From the NCBI RefSeq assembly GCF_029867415.1, contig NC_081185.1, positions 135,677,753 to 135,741,752 of the forward strand: 64,000 bases of DNA. Direction: 5' to 3'. Positions 37,785-50,852 of this stretch are shown here, piece after piece. This DNA comes from Vicia villosa (taxonomy: Eukaryota > Streptophyta > Magnoliopsida > Fabales > Fabaceae). Made by a program: the position numbers and the translations under genes. Under the pieces are notes generated by a model. That model was given only the letters and a program-made list of their open reading frames with translations. It was not told the DNA's origin and ran no database searches. Each line of letters begins with the position of its first letter. Within the stretch, counting starts at the first letter, position 1.

Positions 37785-38568
37785 CTAACGTCTCTTTCTT
37801 TTCTTGGTAGGATTGTGTTCTACGCGTCTCTTAACAACGCGGACGGTTGGATTGATCCAAATACCCTCATTATGATCATTTCTAGTACAAGATTCATTCT
37901 CATTTTGATCGTTTCTTGTACAAGATTCAATGCCAACACCAATATCACCTTGATCTTCAATGTTTTCATCAACTATTTTGTTAGATAAAAGCACTATAGA
38001 CCATTTCGTACTTGTCGGATCATTGACATAGAACACTTGTTTAGCTTGAGAGGCTAGAATGAAAGGCTCATCTTTGTACCCTACCCTATTGAGATCCACT
38101 TGCAAAAATCCTGACTTATCCATTCGTATGCCACTATTATTTTCAACCCACTTGCAACCAAATACAGGAATCTGAAACTTCGCGTAATCAAACACCAAAA
38201 TGCGCTCGATAACCCCAAAATATGACAAATTTGCAAATTTCGGATTTAAGTCATTCGCACTTGATATGTGCATTGCTTCAGCTACCAAGGTAACACCACT
38301 ATTTTGCATAGTACTTTTATCATCCTGTTCTTTGGTATAAAATGTGTATCCATTAATAGCGTATGCGCAATAAGAAAGCACAATTACAGTTGGACCATAG
38401 GCTAAACATCTCAACCTTTATGTTACTGAAGCAGGATCTGAACGATACTTTGAATAAATATGATCCCTAAACCACGGTATGAAACTTCGATTGTGCTCTC
38501 GTACTATCCAGTTCTCATTTCTATTTGGATTTAAATCTCGGAGAACAACCTTGTGCATTTCAACATAC
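37785..38568 (-). pseudogene. CACTA transposase, C-terminal part (DUF4216 region), truncated
   Basis: The minus-strand frame is open from the element B junction at 38568 to the stop at 37785, except for a TAA at 38418-38420. It starts YVEMHKVVLRDLNPNRNENW, continues with WIVREHNRSFIPWF, then LAYGPTVIVLSYCAYAINGY and the DUF4216-like blocks SYFGVIERILVFDY, VFGCKWVENN and DEPFILASQAKQVFYVNDP. It ends in a very basic KKRKRR tail, perhaps a nuclear signal. In plant CACTA elements this domain lies at the C-terminus of the TnpD-type transposase; the catalytic part would lie upstream and has been separated by element B. The TAA may be a mutation or may mark a missed splice junction. Confidence 0.85.
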
Positions 38569-41500
38569 TGTCATACCCCAAATTTGTCCTACCCTTTAAT
38601 TTCTAACTGGCTTTAGCTTTGCATTCATGTACATACCTTCCATTAGGTCATCTAACACATCATGCATAATTAATCAATAAATTGGCATGGATCAAGGATC
38701 TTGGAAGCTAGGGTTTTGATATGGCCGTTCATGGTGGACTTATTTCTCTTACAACTACAAGGTTTCCTCTATGAAGATTCACCGAGAGCAAGAGGACTAT
38801 GGTTTTTATACATGGTGTCTGAATTTTGTTATTCCACCAAGGTTCAACGGATTTCATGCTAAGGTTTTCTACTGTGCTTCAAGTCTTACCTTCGTCCAAA
38901 TGACTCCTCAAGACATTCCTTTTGTGATCATTAAGTCAAAGGTTATGGTTTGAATTGCTAAAAGCGTGAGCATGATTAAAAGTTTCCTTTCGTCCAAGGC
39001 GTGGTTATTCTTTCAATGTTATTGTTGCTTGTCATACAAGTTAATATAGATTGAAGAATTAAAGGTAGGACTTTATTGGTTGGTATATGGGTTTGAGATC
39101 AAGTGATTCCATTAGTTCGAGGCTTGTCAAGTGGATCAAAATTGCTTGAGCACACAAAGTTGAATGGCTTAGATGACTTTCTTGGTATTCAAATAACAAC
39201 ATCAAGGCATATTCAAAGTTACAAAAATTACCAAATATTCTCCACAAATTCCAAGTCCATTGTCCCACTTCAAACAATACTCACATTTCAGGGGTCATTC
39301 TCATAGTCCAAGAAACCATGTCATTATAAAAGAGGAGCATTTCACTACAATTCTAAGTCACACAGAGTTTATACGTTCACAAATGTCCATAAAACTAACT
39401 CATTACAAAAAATCTTGAATTCATCCTAAGTCTATCCTTGAATCTTCATGTGTTGAAACTATTCTTCAAGCTTTGTTCATAACCTTCCAACCTTCATGTT
39501 ATACCAATTCTACAAACCTGCATATCACAAAAAATAAAAACTAGAAACAATCAATTGAAAAATTCAATCTCGCGTTCCGCCATTACTAATTTCAAACTTC
39601 ATTCACAACATTTTCAATCGAGTTTCCAGCCACTGCATACTAAAAAAGAAACGAAACAAAACTCAGTTCACAATACAACCAAAACCACTTAACCCAAATA
39701 CATACACCCACATCAGCAACATTCAACAAAACAGACTACCATTCAGCCCCTTCATCATGTCATTCGTACAAAATTCAAATACAATCACATTAATCCATAC
39801 ATTTAAAACCACATGACACCATATCAGTTCACAATCAAACTTCAATACACCAAACCAGTTCTAACATTTCAAACAATGCCATACCTACATATTAAACCCC
39901 TAACAATTTACTAACTTGCAGCCAACCTGTTTCACTAATACTAACACATACAGCCTCTAACCATTTCAAACTAACCTAGTAGAATCAGTTACTGACACTC
40001 AACTACGACTTTTCATAAACAAAATCCAACACAATAAAGCAGCCTTCTGCCCGCATACACCAGCTTGCATTATCGATCCGTAAAGCCACAAAGTGCAGTA
40101 CTTAATTCAAAGCCAGAAAGAATGCATCAGGAAAATAGCAGAATAAAATGCTAACTGAACACTACAACTTTGGTTCAATACCTGCAATATGAAACCAAAA
40201 GAAGACCGGGCTGCAGCTGAACCGTAAGTCCATACGCCATTCATACCACAAAACACAAGGGTTCATTTCAGGTGCAACGAGTATCGGGAAAGTTCTACAA
40301 CCTGTCAGTTCAGCGGGAATCAATTCAAAGGGACCTGCAAAAGAAAATATTCGAAGGCCATCACTAAATGCAGAAGAGAATTAACACAAGCCAAGCATTC
40401 AAGTCATAGAGGAAATTGCACTTAGAATAAATCCAAGGGGCAGTCGGCATACACATGAAATTCACTGCCTACACAGCATTAAAGCAAGTCAGCAGCTCCT
40501 GCCATTACTAGTTCATTCAAAAAGTCAATCCTATTAACATAACATTCAGCCAATCCTTCGAAACCATATTCAAATTAACCACAGCATTTTTCCCCATACT
40601 AACAGTTCACACCATAATTTCTCAACAACTAACTTTTAACAAACTAACTAACTAACCAAATTAGTTACAAACCTAATTGCAAAACAGAAATCCTAACCAA
40701 TCTTTACACAACCTATAACAGAAACTAACTGAAAACAGAATTAACTAACAATAACCACATTGCCAACCGACTCAATCACCACCCTCCAATTCTCTAACCG
40801 ATTTCAATCCAAGGGCCCTCAATCACTCTCAATCTCTAACTGATTTCTCACCACTCTAAACCTCTATAACAGAAACTAACAACCTTCATAACTAAATACC
40901 TATCTCCGATCCTAGTCAGCATCTCCAAGCCTAAAGCCAACTAACTCTCAACCACACTTAACAAACTCCGATCCTAACTCCAAACCAAAAAATCTCCCGA
41001 ACCTGTGCTCTATATAACAGAATCACCATCACTCTCTCACACTCCCTCAGGCCATTCCCTCCATTTTCAACCTTCACACGCTTCATTCATCACACTCACG
41101 AATTCATCATCTTCACTCTCTTCATTCTGATCCTCACCTCACTTCCATCTTCATTCTCCCCTCGCACGCCATTTTCACACTTCACTCACCAATCATCTTC
41201 ATCTTCTCTCTGCTCACTCTCTACAACCACATCTTCTCCATTCTCACCAAAGCACAACCACCAATCTTCATCAGAGTTCCATCTTTGAACTCTGAATGAA
41301 GGTGTGCTAAGCTTAATCTCCATCATCTCCCTCGGCACTCGCTCTCAACACAAAAACACAGAATTCTCACAAAAAATCAAAAAAGAAGAGGAAGAAGAAT
41401 CACGGTAAGAAGAGGAAGAATAAAAGAAGAAGAGCAACAAAAGAACGAAAAGAGAAGAACAGATCGAGATTACCTGAGTTTCGCGGTGGTCGGGAATCTC

Positions 41501-43396
41501 CGCCACCGCACTGGAAGCTTAGGCCGCCTTAAACAGGTTCTGTATATCCTTTATAGCTCTTAAACTTCGCATTCTCGTCAGCTTATAAATCGTGTTGCTT
41601 CAATCCTTCGAATCCGTGCCTGAATCTTCGAGTTTCAGCTTTTAGGGTTCCCAATTAGAACTCTCGATCCTGCTGACTGAGTAAGAATCGTAGAAGTCCG
41701 AATCCAGATTCATGTTGAGGATAAAAAATGAGATAGGGCTCGTGTTTGAATTTTATTGATGGGGATGGTGGTTCGCGACGGCGATTCGTCGCCGGAAATC
41801 GCACCGGAAGAGAATGAGAGATAAGAACGAAAGAGAGGGAGGGATTTTGTTCAGGATTCCAAGAGCCACAATTTGGATTTACCCTAGGTCCTCCAAACGC
41901 ACCGTTTTAATCAATTTCCCTTTTTAATTTCTTTTTTTACTTTAATTCTGAAATAAAATCTGAATGTGATATGGATCAAACAATCCCTGGGCCTGGTCAA
42001 CCGAATCACTCCCTACACCCCCATTTCAGGTCCGTTGACGCAGTTTTTTTGAAGAAACTATCACAATAAAAAAGTTAATACAAGTTCCTTGGGCCTTCAC
42101 CATTATTGTTGTTCACACCTCACTTAGGCCCGTTACATCTCTAGTTTTTGGCCAAAAGACTGATACAACACTCTGTGGGCCTGATTACTTTCTCTGTGGC
42201 CCAACGCACTATACTTGTTGTTTGGTTAAAAATCTGTAACAATAAAAAACGAATCTGGGCCATAACCTTCTGGGCCCTTGCTGACTGCACCACTATTTTC
42301 AGTTTCACATCCCCTGAGCCCATGATTAATTGATAGTTTTTTTTAGGTTTCTCTACATAGTTTCTATTTCTTTTTAGGTAATAAAATGAGACCTCTTCTA
42401 TTAAAAAATCATATAAAAATAGTAGAGTTTTAGGTTAATTTTGACATTAATCTTTTGAACTCATTTCTTTCATAAAAACCATGAAAATAATAGTACTTTT
42501 AATTCACTCTTGTGCTATATTTTGACTTGTTCTTTTTCATGCTATTTTCAATATTCTACTTAGTGCTTTTTTCCATGTTTCTTTTATTCCTAACCATAGG
42601 TAGAAACCATGATAACATTAGGTAGAAATTCCCTTCATACTTAGGCTAGTTTTTTTTTCTTTTCAACATAAAACATCTAAAAATACTTGAATAAATTCCC
42701 CATAAAAAATACAAAGAAAACACTTAAAACACTAATAAACAAAGTGAAAATCTTAAAAAGGGAATGGAAGCTTGAACATCCCTTGCTTTAGGGAATGTTC
42801 GAGTGCTTGGATCTCCCTTGCTTTAGGGTTCCATTCGGGCGTAAGTTCCCAAATTCTAAAAAACACAAACCAAAGAGTAACTCGAGTTTCCCTTGCTTTA
42901 GGGATTTCCTCGAAACACTCAAACTCTCTCTCTTTCTCTCCTTTCTTAAGGGCATTGTTATCTCCGCTCTATTGCATCCTAGGTCGATCCCTTATGCAAG
43001 AGCGCGAGCGTTAACTCCGCCCAACTAAAAAACACAAAACAAATGGAAACTATGGAGCCGAGCTACGGTAACTCTGATTCCTGAAAAGGATACGTAGGCA
43101 GCGGGGTAGGGCCCGTGCGAGTACAATTCTTTATTTTCCCTACATTCTGCATTCATTCGCATGTATAGATAGACATAGTACACACCCTTTAGATAGAAAC
43201 AAACATAGGTGGATACCATCGAGTACGATGGGCGCGAGGGGTGCTAATACCTTCCCCTTGCGTAACCGACTCCCGTACCTTGATTCTCTGGTCGCAAGAC
43301 CCTGTTCCTTCCTTTGTTAGGTTTCCTGGTATTCCTTTCCCTTATGGGATAAATATATTGGTGGCGACTCTGTTCATTTTTCGCGAGCGTGCGACA
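38569..43396 (+). repeat. Element B, 5' LTR (4.83 kb)
   Basis: Starts TGTCATACCCCAAATTTGTC and ends GAGCGTGCGACA. A promoter-like TCTATATAACAG lies at about 41009-41020, after a long C/A-rich region. Near 42780-42905 the string CCCTTGCTTTAGGG occurs three times. GGTGGCGACTCTG at about 43361 anticipates the primer-binding site. No ORF of interest; the 60-codon frame at 38771 is also in the other LTR and has no recognisable domain. Confidence 0.88.
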
Positions 43397-43398
43397 GC

Positions 43399-43416
43399 TG
43401 GCGACTCTGCTGGGGA
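43399..43416 (+). promoter_or_regulatory. Element B, primer-binding site
   Basis: TGGCGACTCTGCTGGGGA, two bases after the LTR. The same 18 bases follow the LTR of element C. The TGG start is that of a site complementary to a tRNA 3' end; the tRNA was not identified. Confidence 0.85.
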
Positions 43417-44448
43417 TGTTGCTAGACCTATTGCGGGTCCATTCTTAGCGAGTCGATCCTAGCCTGCGTTTGTTTGTTTATTTACTGGGTGTTTACTTGT
43501 TTTATGTCTATATCTTGTATATATGTTTGCATGTTTATTTTCTGCTTGCATATCATGTTTATTTCTGTTTGCACATCATGCATATGGATTATATTTTGTG
43601 TTCCCTGGGGTCTTCTGTTCTGTTTTGCAGGTGGGGGTTTGTATGAGGTAAAAGGCCCACTACCCAGGCCAGTGACACATAGGATTAGCGTGGATGCTCA
43701 TGTTGACTCCCGTGGCCCTTGCTACGATCGAGTTCAACATGGGGTACCACAACTGGGCGAGGTTCTTTCATGGAACACTGTGTCTGGCACCCTTGCTGCC
43801 TCAAACACTTTGTACCCCATGGGAACTGTAGACCCTAGTGACCATTAGGGACCACTTGTCCGTGTCTAGACTTCATACCCGTGAGATTGGGGTGGGACAG
43901 GAAACCTTGACTCCTACATACCATTGCTTTCTTCATATTTGAGGTCGGACCTTTATTTGGTCTGTTCTCATGGTGCTTGATATTCTGGTATTCAAAAAGG
44001 CGTCGAACCTTTGATCTTGTGACATTTGGCCTGCAAGGAGGTTTTATATCAGTTATTCAGAGGATTGTACATGCTACTAAGATTATATGGACCTCGATTC
44101 CGTGCTTTTGCATTGCATAACATCATTGCTTTATCCACTTCATTTGTGGGGGATCCTAAAGTCTATTTCCAAAAAAAAAATATACAAAAAGAGAGAGAAA
44201 AAGAAAAAGGAGATAGAAAAGCAAAAAAAAGAAAAGGAAACATATTATATACAAAAAAGGCTTGGATTCCAAAAGAAAAAAGAAAAAGGAAAGTGCGAAA
44301 AGACTTTAGGATCTCTCATAAATGAAACATGCATTCATACTATCATGCATTTCGTGGTTCTCTCAGAGACTTATGGGACCCTTTCTATTCAGATTTCAAG
44401 ATCATCAACAGATTTGACTTCTCACCGCCACGACCTTCGAGATCAACC
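43417..44448 (+). other. Element B, leader between primer-binding site and gag
   Basis: Untranslated leader with no good ORF. The purine-rich run at about 44168-44300 (A-tracts with GAGAGA) precedes the gag start. Confidence 0.6.
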
Positions 44449-45270
44449 ATGGAACAACTCCGTGAGGAAATGGATGAGATGAGGGAACAAATGGGTCATC
44501 TTATGTTGGAGATGCAAGACTTGGTCCGTAATCAGGATGCACTAAAGGAGGAAAATAGTCAGTTGAAGACTCAATTGAGCTTGGTCATGGAAGTTCTGAA
44601 GACGGTATTAAGGAAGGAAGGTGATGTTGTTCCTGCTGCTGCAACAGAAGTTGTTGATTCCTTCTCCCCAATAGGATCTCTTTTCACTCATGGGATACCT
44701 CAGGGAGTTCTCCCTCAATTTCAAGTGCCATTGCCTCCACGTCAAAATGCTCATGCCCCTAGAATGAATCAAGGAGACCAATTGTGTGGGAAAAAGCCTA
44801 AGATACCTCAGAGGCTTATCAATCCGATCCCGATGCCTTATGCTCAGTTGCTTCCTCGCCTGCGGGAACTTCAGTTGATTGAGCTACGAGAGTTGGCTAC
44901 GCCTGAAAAGCTTCCTCCCAATTTTGATGCCAATGCTCGATGCGAGTTCCATTCTGGGGCACCTGGCCATGGTATTGAAAATTGTAGGGCGATGAAACAT
45001 CAAGTTCAAGATCTCATTGATTCAAAAGTGATTTCGTTCACCCCCGAAGGTATGATTGTTCAAGGAAATAGGGTTCCATATGTGGTGGAAGAAAAGGTTG
45101 ATTCATGCTTCTATGTCGGATCTACTTCAAATGCACCATCTTGGGTTCCAAATTTCCCACTTCATCAGTCTCCGTTTGTTTCACAGCCAGATCAAAAGAG
45201 GAAGACACCTGAACAGAATGGGTACTTGAATCATTGCCATCAACAGGGTCCGCAAATGCCAAGGAGACCA
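44449..45270 (+). pseudogene. Element B gag, first part (split by element C)
   Basis: ATG at 44449 sits in a good context (ACCATGG). The first 274 codons run without a stop to the element C insertion point. Residues 1-60 form a likely coiled coil with Met/Leu heptads (EQLREEMDEMREQMGHLMLE). Around residues 120-160 there is a proline-rich segment with NPIPMPYAQLLPRL. Then comes the zinc-binding-like motif C-X2-H-X5-H-X4-C (CEFHSGAPGHGIENC) and the helix HQVQDLIDSKVISFTPEG. This motif is typical of gag in the Ogre/Tat group, where gag packages the RNA. No protease follows. The same frame continues beyond C at 57966. Confidence 0.88.
45266..45270. repeat. Target-site duplication of element C
   Basis: GACCA at 45266-45270 and again at 57961-57965, directly after the right LTR. 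Confidence 0.92.
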
Positions 45271-48200
45271 TGTCATACCCCAAAATTTGCCCACAGTATT
45301 TCTCTTATTCAAGCTTCAAGTCCATAGGCAAAAGCTCATAAACACACTCTCCTATACAGAAGCTCTGAACTAGGGTTTGATTAATTCAATGGAAAAATCA
45401 TTGAATCAATGGCTCAAGGGGGTTCCATAGGGCCACCAACATCCCAAAGTATCTCCATATAAAGTTTCAAGTCAAACAGAGCAAATTTAGTCCCTCAAAT
45501 CCTGATTAGGTCAACAGTCGACTCTCAAGGGCAAAACAGTCATTATACAGTCAAAACTCAAGATATTTGGTCAACAACATTCTCATAACCCTAAAATCAT
45601 CATTTGATCAGGGGTTGATCATGATGATGCAAAGAAAGATCAGAAAAGTCAAAAGTCAAAAGTACTATTTTGGGCATGAACTGAAAAAGTCAACCAAACT
45701 TTGAAAATTCACCAAATATTCATACTTCATCAGAAAAATTCCCACCAAAGCTCATTGTGAAGGGAATTCATTCCTCTATCCAATGGTCCAAGAATCAAAG
45801 CTCATAGGTCAATAATCTAAGAGATATGGCTTCATACATTATAGGTCCTTCTCAAAAGTCAACAAAAAGACACTTTTTTCAAAAGAACATAAAATGAACA
45901 TGGAAAATGATTTTGATATGAGACCAAAGACACTGGTTAGAGGACTCTCTAAGGTTTCCAAAATGTCTTAGAACACTTCCATACCCCAAAAATTGAGGGA
46001 GATAGGCCTTGTCAAAGTAAGGCTATTTTGGGAAGGAAAATGTGAAAGAATTGAACACTTTTTGCAAAAAGGCCCAAGTTCTTTTTGTCCAATCTTGCTA
46101 TACAAGTCATCAAAGGCCCAAAACCTTTTTCCCACGAAATTATAGGCTTTATTTGATTTATTATGAATTTTTAATTCATTTTAAAAAGGATTAAAATCAA
46201 ATAAATAAAAAAGAAAATCAAATATTGGTACAAGATATGATTTGGATCTATTTTATCATCAGATATGTTCCATATCTAATGTAATTTCGTGCAAATGTGA
46301 TTGGGAGGAGATTGAATCAATATTGGCCATAATTGGAAATTTTCAAAATCATATTTTCAATCAAATTTTCACCACATTGAATTCTTGATTCAAAGAGATT
46401 CTTTTCAGTTTTATTTGCCCTAATCCTCCTAATATATATACACAAGCAATTCAGACCCCTAGGGTTACGTTTTGGCAGCCAGAGAGTTCCAATCCCGAAC
46501 CAAAAATTCACCAAAAAACTCAAGCATCAATTCGGAGTTCTAGGTCGATTCAAGCATTGCAATTGATCCAAACTCGTTCCTTGATCATCACTGAAGGTTT
46601 CACGATCGTTTTCAAGTCACCAAGCGTCCAGAATCGACTTCAATTACTCACGGTTTGCACTTTTCTAAATTTGGTCGATTAGCCTTATGCATGCATCATC
46701 ATCAATTTTAATTCATATATTTGTGTTTATTATGGTATGGTGATCGATTCTGGAAATTTATACATGTTATTATGCTGTTATGACTGATATGCCATGTTAG
46801 GGTTCGTGAGTCTGAATTAGGGCTTTCCAATTCAGTACAAATTAGACATTGAAACAGGTACCATTAGATTGGCGTGGTTGATACGAATCCATTGATGGTA
46901 TTGCGCCAAATTTCTATAGCGGTTTGGTAGTATTCGCTATTTTTCAGGTGTGGAATGTAAAGACTTTTATAGCGCGTTTTGCCAAAAGCGCTGTAAAAGG
47001 TGTTTTTGCAGGTTCTGGGTGAAGACGACGATGATGTGTCGTCATGTGAGTGGCTGATTCAAATTCTCCCGCGCGCGCTTCTTTCCTTTTAGACAAAACA
47101 ATCCAGTGCTTCGTGGTGCACACGCGTATGATGGGGACCTTTGATCCAGCCGTCAGATCACCATCCAGACTAATTCAACGCGCGTAGGAAGGCTGGTGCA
47201 CCATGCTCCTTCAATAGCCTGCAACACCTGATTAAAAGTTAAGTTTTTTTTTGTTTTTTTTTTATTTATAATTACACAGTCACGTTAACATATATATATA
47301 TATATACTTATTTTATTTTATTTTTCTTTCTTTTAATCCATATTATTTTATATATATAATATAAAAAACTCTTATATTTTTTTTTTCTTTAGACTTTTTA
47401 TTTTATATCTAAATAATTATTTTTATTTTCCTTTAATATTCTATTTTATTTATATTTTAATTATAAATCATATTTATTTAATTTAATTAATCATGCTAAA
47501 ATTATTCAAAAAATCATAATTATTTCATTTAAATTCCAAAAATTTCGTAGATATAATTTTACGCTCGATTTAATTTTCTGAACCTGATTTAATTAATTAG
47601 GTCGCGAGACCAATAATTAATTAAATCAATATACTCTATTTGAATCTCAACCAGGATTGATAATACACTGATTTGTTTTCTTTTCTGTGTTTTATCAGGG
47701 TTAGTAACATGATTCGTCCCAAGTGCGCGCCTTCAACAAACCTCGAAGTTAAGTAATTTAATTCCGATTTAATTTAAATTATATCTATATTATTTTGATG
47801 TTAGGGTTTGTTTCGCCTTCATCTTCTTCTGCCTTGTCTCTTTTCAGGGTTAACCTTAAAGGCGCCCTGTTAACCATATCAGATCAAATCCAAATCAAAG
47901 CTAAGTATTATTTATTATTCATTATTAATTTATTTATCTTTTATTTTATTAAAGTTAACCCTAATTGTCCCCGAACCGATAATGCACTCACCCTCTTTTG
48001 TTTGCCATTTTTTCTTTCTTTCAGGGTTTGTCAAATGCCAAAGCTACGTCATTGGTAACCCTAAATCTTTTCTTCTTTTTTTTATTTTATTATTACTTAT
48101 GCCAAACCCTATTAAGGGATCCGCTGGTTACAATTCCCCTCTCCTCCGCTGGTTTCATTTTCCCCCTTCCCTTTATTGTTTTATATACTGCGTGGTTAGT

Positions 48201-49062
48201 AAAATAGGGAGTGGCAACCTTAAACTGACTAGCATAATTAATTAAAAGATAAATATGCGAATTGAATCACGTGATTGATGCACACACGCACGCTTTTTGG
48301 GTAACCCTCTCTGTTGCCTGTTGCCTGTTGCCTGTTGCCTGTTGCCTTGTTGCCTGTTGCCTTTGTGTTTTTTGCAGAATAAGCCACGTCCCTTCGAATT
48401 CGAAGATACCTCAGCCATGTTGCCTCGATAAAAAGGTCACGACCCTAATGATGCTGCCTTCGATACACAAATGACCTCGACCCTCAGATGTTGCCTACGA
48501 AAAAAGGCTGAGGTATCTTCTGGCTGCCTACGAAAAGGCTTATTCTGATCCTTACCTTAGACTACCTGCCCTTCTATGGCATGGGACAGTCTTATGGCAA
48601 AGGATGCTTCGATGACCCTTCAACCTCCAAACGAAAGGCTTCCTGCCCTCTTATGGCAAGGATAGACCCTTTCATTCTGAAAGGCAAAAAGAGACCTATC
48701 ACCTGAGTTTAAGGTAATTGCCCCTAATTGCCTTGCAATGCTCAAACCTTTTTATTATATTCTTTCTCATAATTTTTCAGAAGGGCAACGCTTATTCACA
48801 AGCTAAAGTCCCTATCTCTTTCATCTACTTTTTCTGAAAACGAGCAAGCAAAGCAATTAAGAGCCCATGGAAAACCATGGATGCAAAGGGTGCCTTACAC
48901 CTTCCCTTTGCATAAATTACCCCCCGAACTTAGATTTCTTAAAAGGTTTTTTTCTGTTTCTTTTTGCCTTTCCGAATTTGTTTGGATAAAATAAAAGTCG
49001 GTGGCGACTCATGCTTAACCGCGACATTTCGATCGATAAAAAAGTCAGTTCACCGTATTACA
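45271..49062 (+). repeat. Element C, 5' LTR
   Basis: 3,792 bp. A TATA-like AATATATATACAC is at about 46431-46443. A short tandem of the heptamer GTTGCCT lies at about 48312-48362. A patch rich in AGCGC words (46915-47000) resembles the CACTA subterminal motif. GGTGGCGACTCATG at about 49000 resembles the primer-binding site. Confidence 0.92.
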
Positions 49063-49065
49063 GAA

Positions 49066-49083
49066 CTGGCGACTCTGCTGGGG
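49066..49083 (+). promoter_or_regulatory. Element C, primer-binding site
   Basis: TGGCGACTCTGCTGGGGA, three bases after the LTR end; identical to that of element B. Confidence 0.85.
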
Positions 49084-49894
49084 ATAAATTTCGATAAAAG
49101 AGGGGTTACCTTAAAAGCTTAGGATTCACTTAAATGTTTTCTATTGTTTGTTTTGTTTGTTTTATTTTTCAGGGGCGTTTTGGGAAAATTGAAGGACGAA
49201 TCCTATTCCCGGATTCAAGAACACTTAAGATTAGGAGTGGCATAGTCATGGAGACCCCCCTTGTGCATGCTTGGGGTTGGTCAAAATGAAGTTCACACTT
49301 GAGTTAGGCTTCCACTGGTTATTGTGTACCTCTTTTGCATGAGAGAGGTTTATGCATGTATCTTTGGGTGCGTCGGAGCTCAAGGACCTTTAGTCACCTT
49401 TAACCCATCTTGACTTTTAGGAACGTAGTGGGGGGGCTATTCTTGGTGCATTCCAAGTTATGGTCGCTACCCGATACTACAGCTCAGATAGGTTTCTTCC
49501 TAAAGTATCATTGCGTGGTATGCATGTACCATGTTCGAGGGTGCTTTAGAGGGGGCTGACAATTCTGAGTCACTTGGTAGAACCCGTTGCTGAAATCTCC
49601 TTATCCATAGAAACACCCTTGGGAAGGACACCTGATCAGACTCCATGCAAGCCTTAAGCCAAAAATTGTGTGACTTGTTTGTGTTTGCTACTAACCTTCG
49701 TTCTTTGCAGGTTTTGTTAAAAGGACATGTTTGCCCTTACTATTTCATGCTATGCCTAATGAATTGCATTCGCATAACATTCATGACATCATGACATCAT
49801 AAGCATAACATGATTTAACTAACCCTTTCAAGGATCCTAGGGATTTAGGGCGCACAATTTCAGGGATTTCTATCAAGGACTGATTTCCTAATCA

Positions 49895-50075
49895 AGGGGC
49901 AAGAGAATTTACTTTTCTCTAGCCGCATACCTTCCAATTCAAAAACACAATACCTATCAAGGGGCAAGAGGATTTACTTTCCTCTGGCCACACACCTTCC
50001 AATTCAGAGACTCAGTACCTATCAAGGGGCAAGAGGATTTATTTCCCTCTAGCCATATACTTTCAAATTCAGAGG
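49895..50075 (+). repeat. Element C array 1: three units with covarying stem
   Basis: Three units of about 63 bp begin ATCAAGGGGCAAGAG. The stem is AGAGAA/TTCTCT in the first (49902-49907 with 49915-49920), AGAGGA/TCCTCT in the second (49967-49972 with 49980-49985) and AGAGG/CCTCT in the third (50032-50036 with 50046-50050). Confidence 0.85.
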
Positions 50076-50394
50076 TATCCCGGATCAGAGGCGATGACCC
50101 ACTCGATATGGTGAGCTTGATTCTCAAAGAAGGATGTTCAAAGACAAGAGTCAGAATTCTTCAAACAAATATGCGACCAAATCACTTTCCAATGTTGCTA
50201 ACTAAATTCCTTAAAGATCCTTGAAAACATTTCATTTGCATTCATGACATTGCATATTTCTAACTTTATTTTCAGGTTCCGCCTCGACAATCATTCCTCT
50301 CGGATATAATCGAGCTGGAGATTCATTCTAACAAGCCTTTTTACATTCCAAAACTTCGTCAAATAACTCATCGACTCTGACGAGCAAGCATTCT

Positions 50395-50670
50395 CTATCA
50401 GATATGGTCTAATGTATGACCCGTTCCGGTATTTCTCAATCAGTTATGGTCTAATGTATGACCCGTTCCGGTATCTTCAGTCAGATATGGTCTAATGTAT
50501 GACTCGTTCTGACATTCCTCTGCGGATATGGTCTAATGAACAACTCGTTCTGATATCCTTCAACAGACAAGGTCTAAATGTACGACTCGTTCTGATATCC
50601 CTCAATATATATGGTCTATTTGCTCTGACGTCCTCTATCACATATGGTCTAAATGTATGACCTGTTTCTC
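50395..50670 (+). repeat. Element C array 2: about six units
   Basis: Units of about 50-57 bp of the type GATATGGTCTAATGTATGAC followed by CCGTTCCGGTAT. Several keep GGTC/GACC as a short stem; others have one mismatch, so the structural case is weaker than for the other arrays. Confidence 0.8.
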
Positions 50671-50852
50671 TCATCACGAACGATGTTGTGCACAATCTGA
50701 AAGGTCGCAATGGACACAACCAATCTGTGGGGACAATTCTGATCTCTACACTAGCTCCACAATAAAGACGCAACTCAGATGCACCTAAGCGACAACTCAC
50801 CCAGATCAATATATCACTGGCTTAAGCATTATAACACCTACTGAGGTCGGAG

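Larger units (their letters stand above)
25804..38568 (-). mobile_element. CACTA (En/Spm) DNA transposon, interrupted by elements A and B
   Basis: The element starts CACTACAACA at 25804, the terminal inverted repeat typical of CACTA transposons, and continues into a dense block of subterminal repeats. Two genes lie on the minus strand: the 3' part of a transposase gene (37785-38568) and, downstream, the 12-exon second gene (26487-29719). Element A (29778-37338) separates the two genes. Element B starts at 38569 inside the transposase frame, so the other half of the transposon, with its second terminus, lies beyond the window. Gene order and strand are as expected for plant CACTA elements. Confidence 0.85.

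Noticed and set aside
38418..38420. The TAA as evidence that the CACTA transposase gene was dead before element B inserted
   Set aside because: A nearby splice junction could remove it; without the upstream half this cannot be decided.
38771..38953. 60-codon frame also present at 63625-63807
   Set aside because: Repeated because it lies in both LTRs of element B; no domain or start context to support translation.
47795..48474. Frames repeated exactly at 56693-57372
   Set aside because: They are the two LTR copies of element C and have no recognisable protein features.
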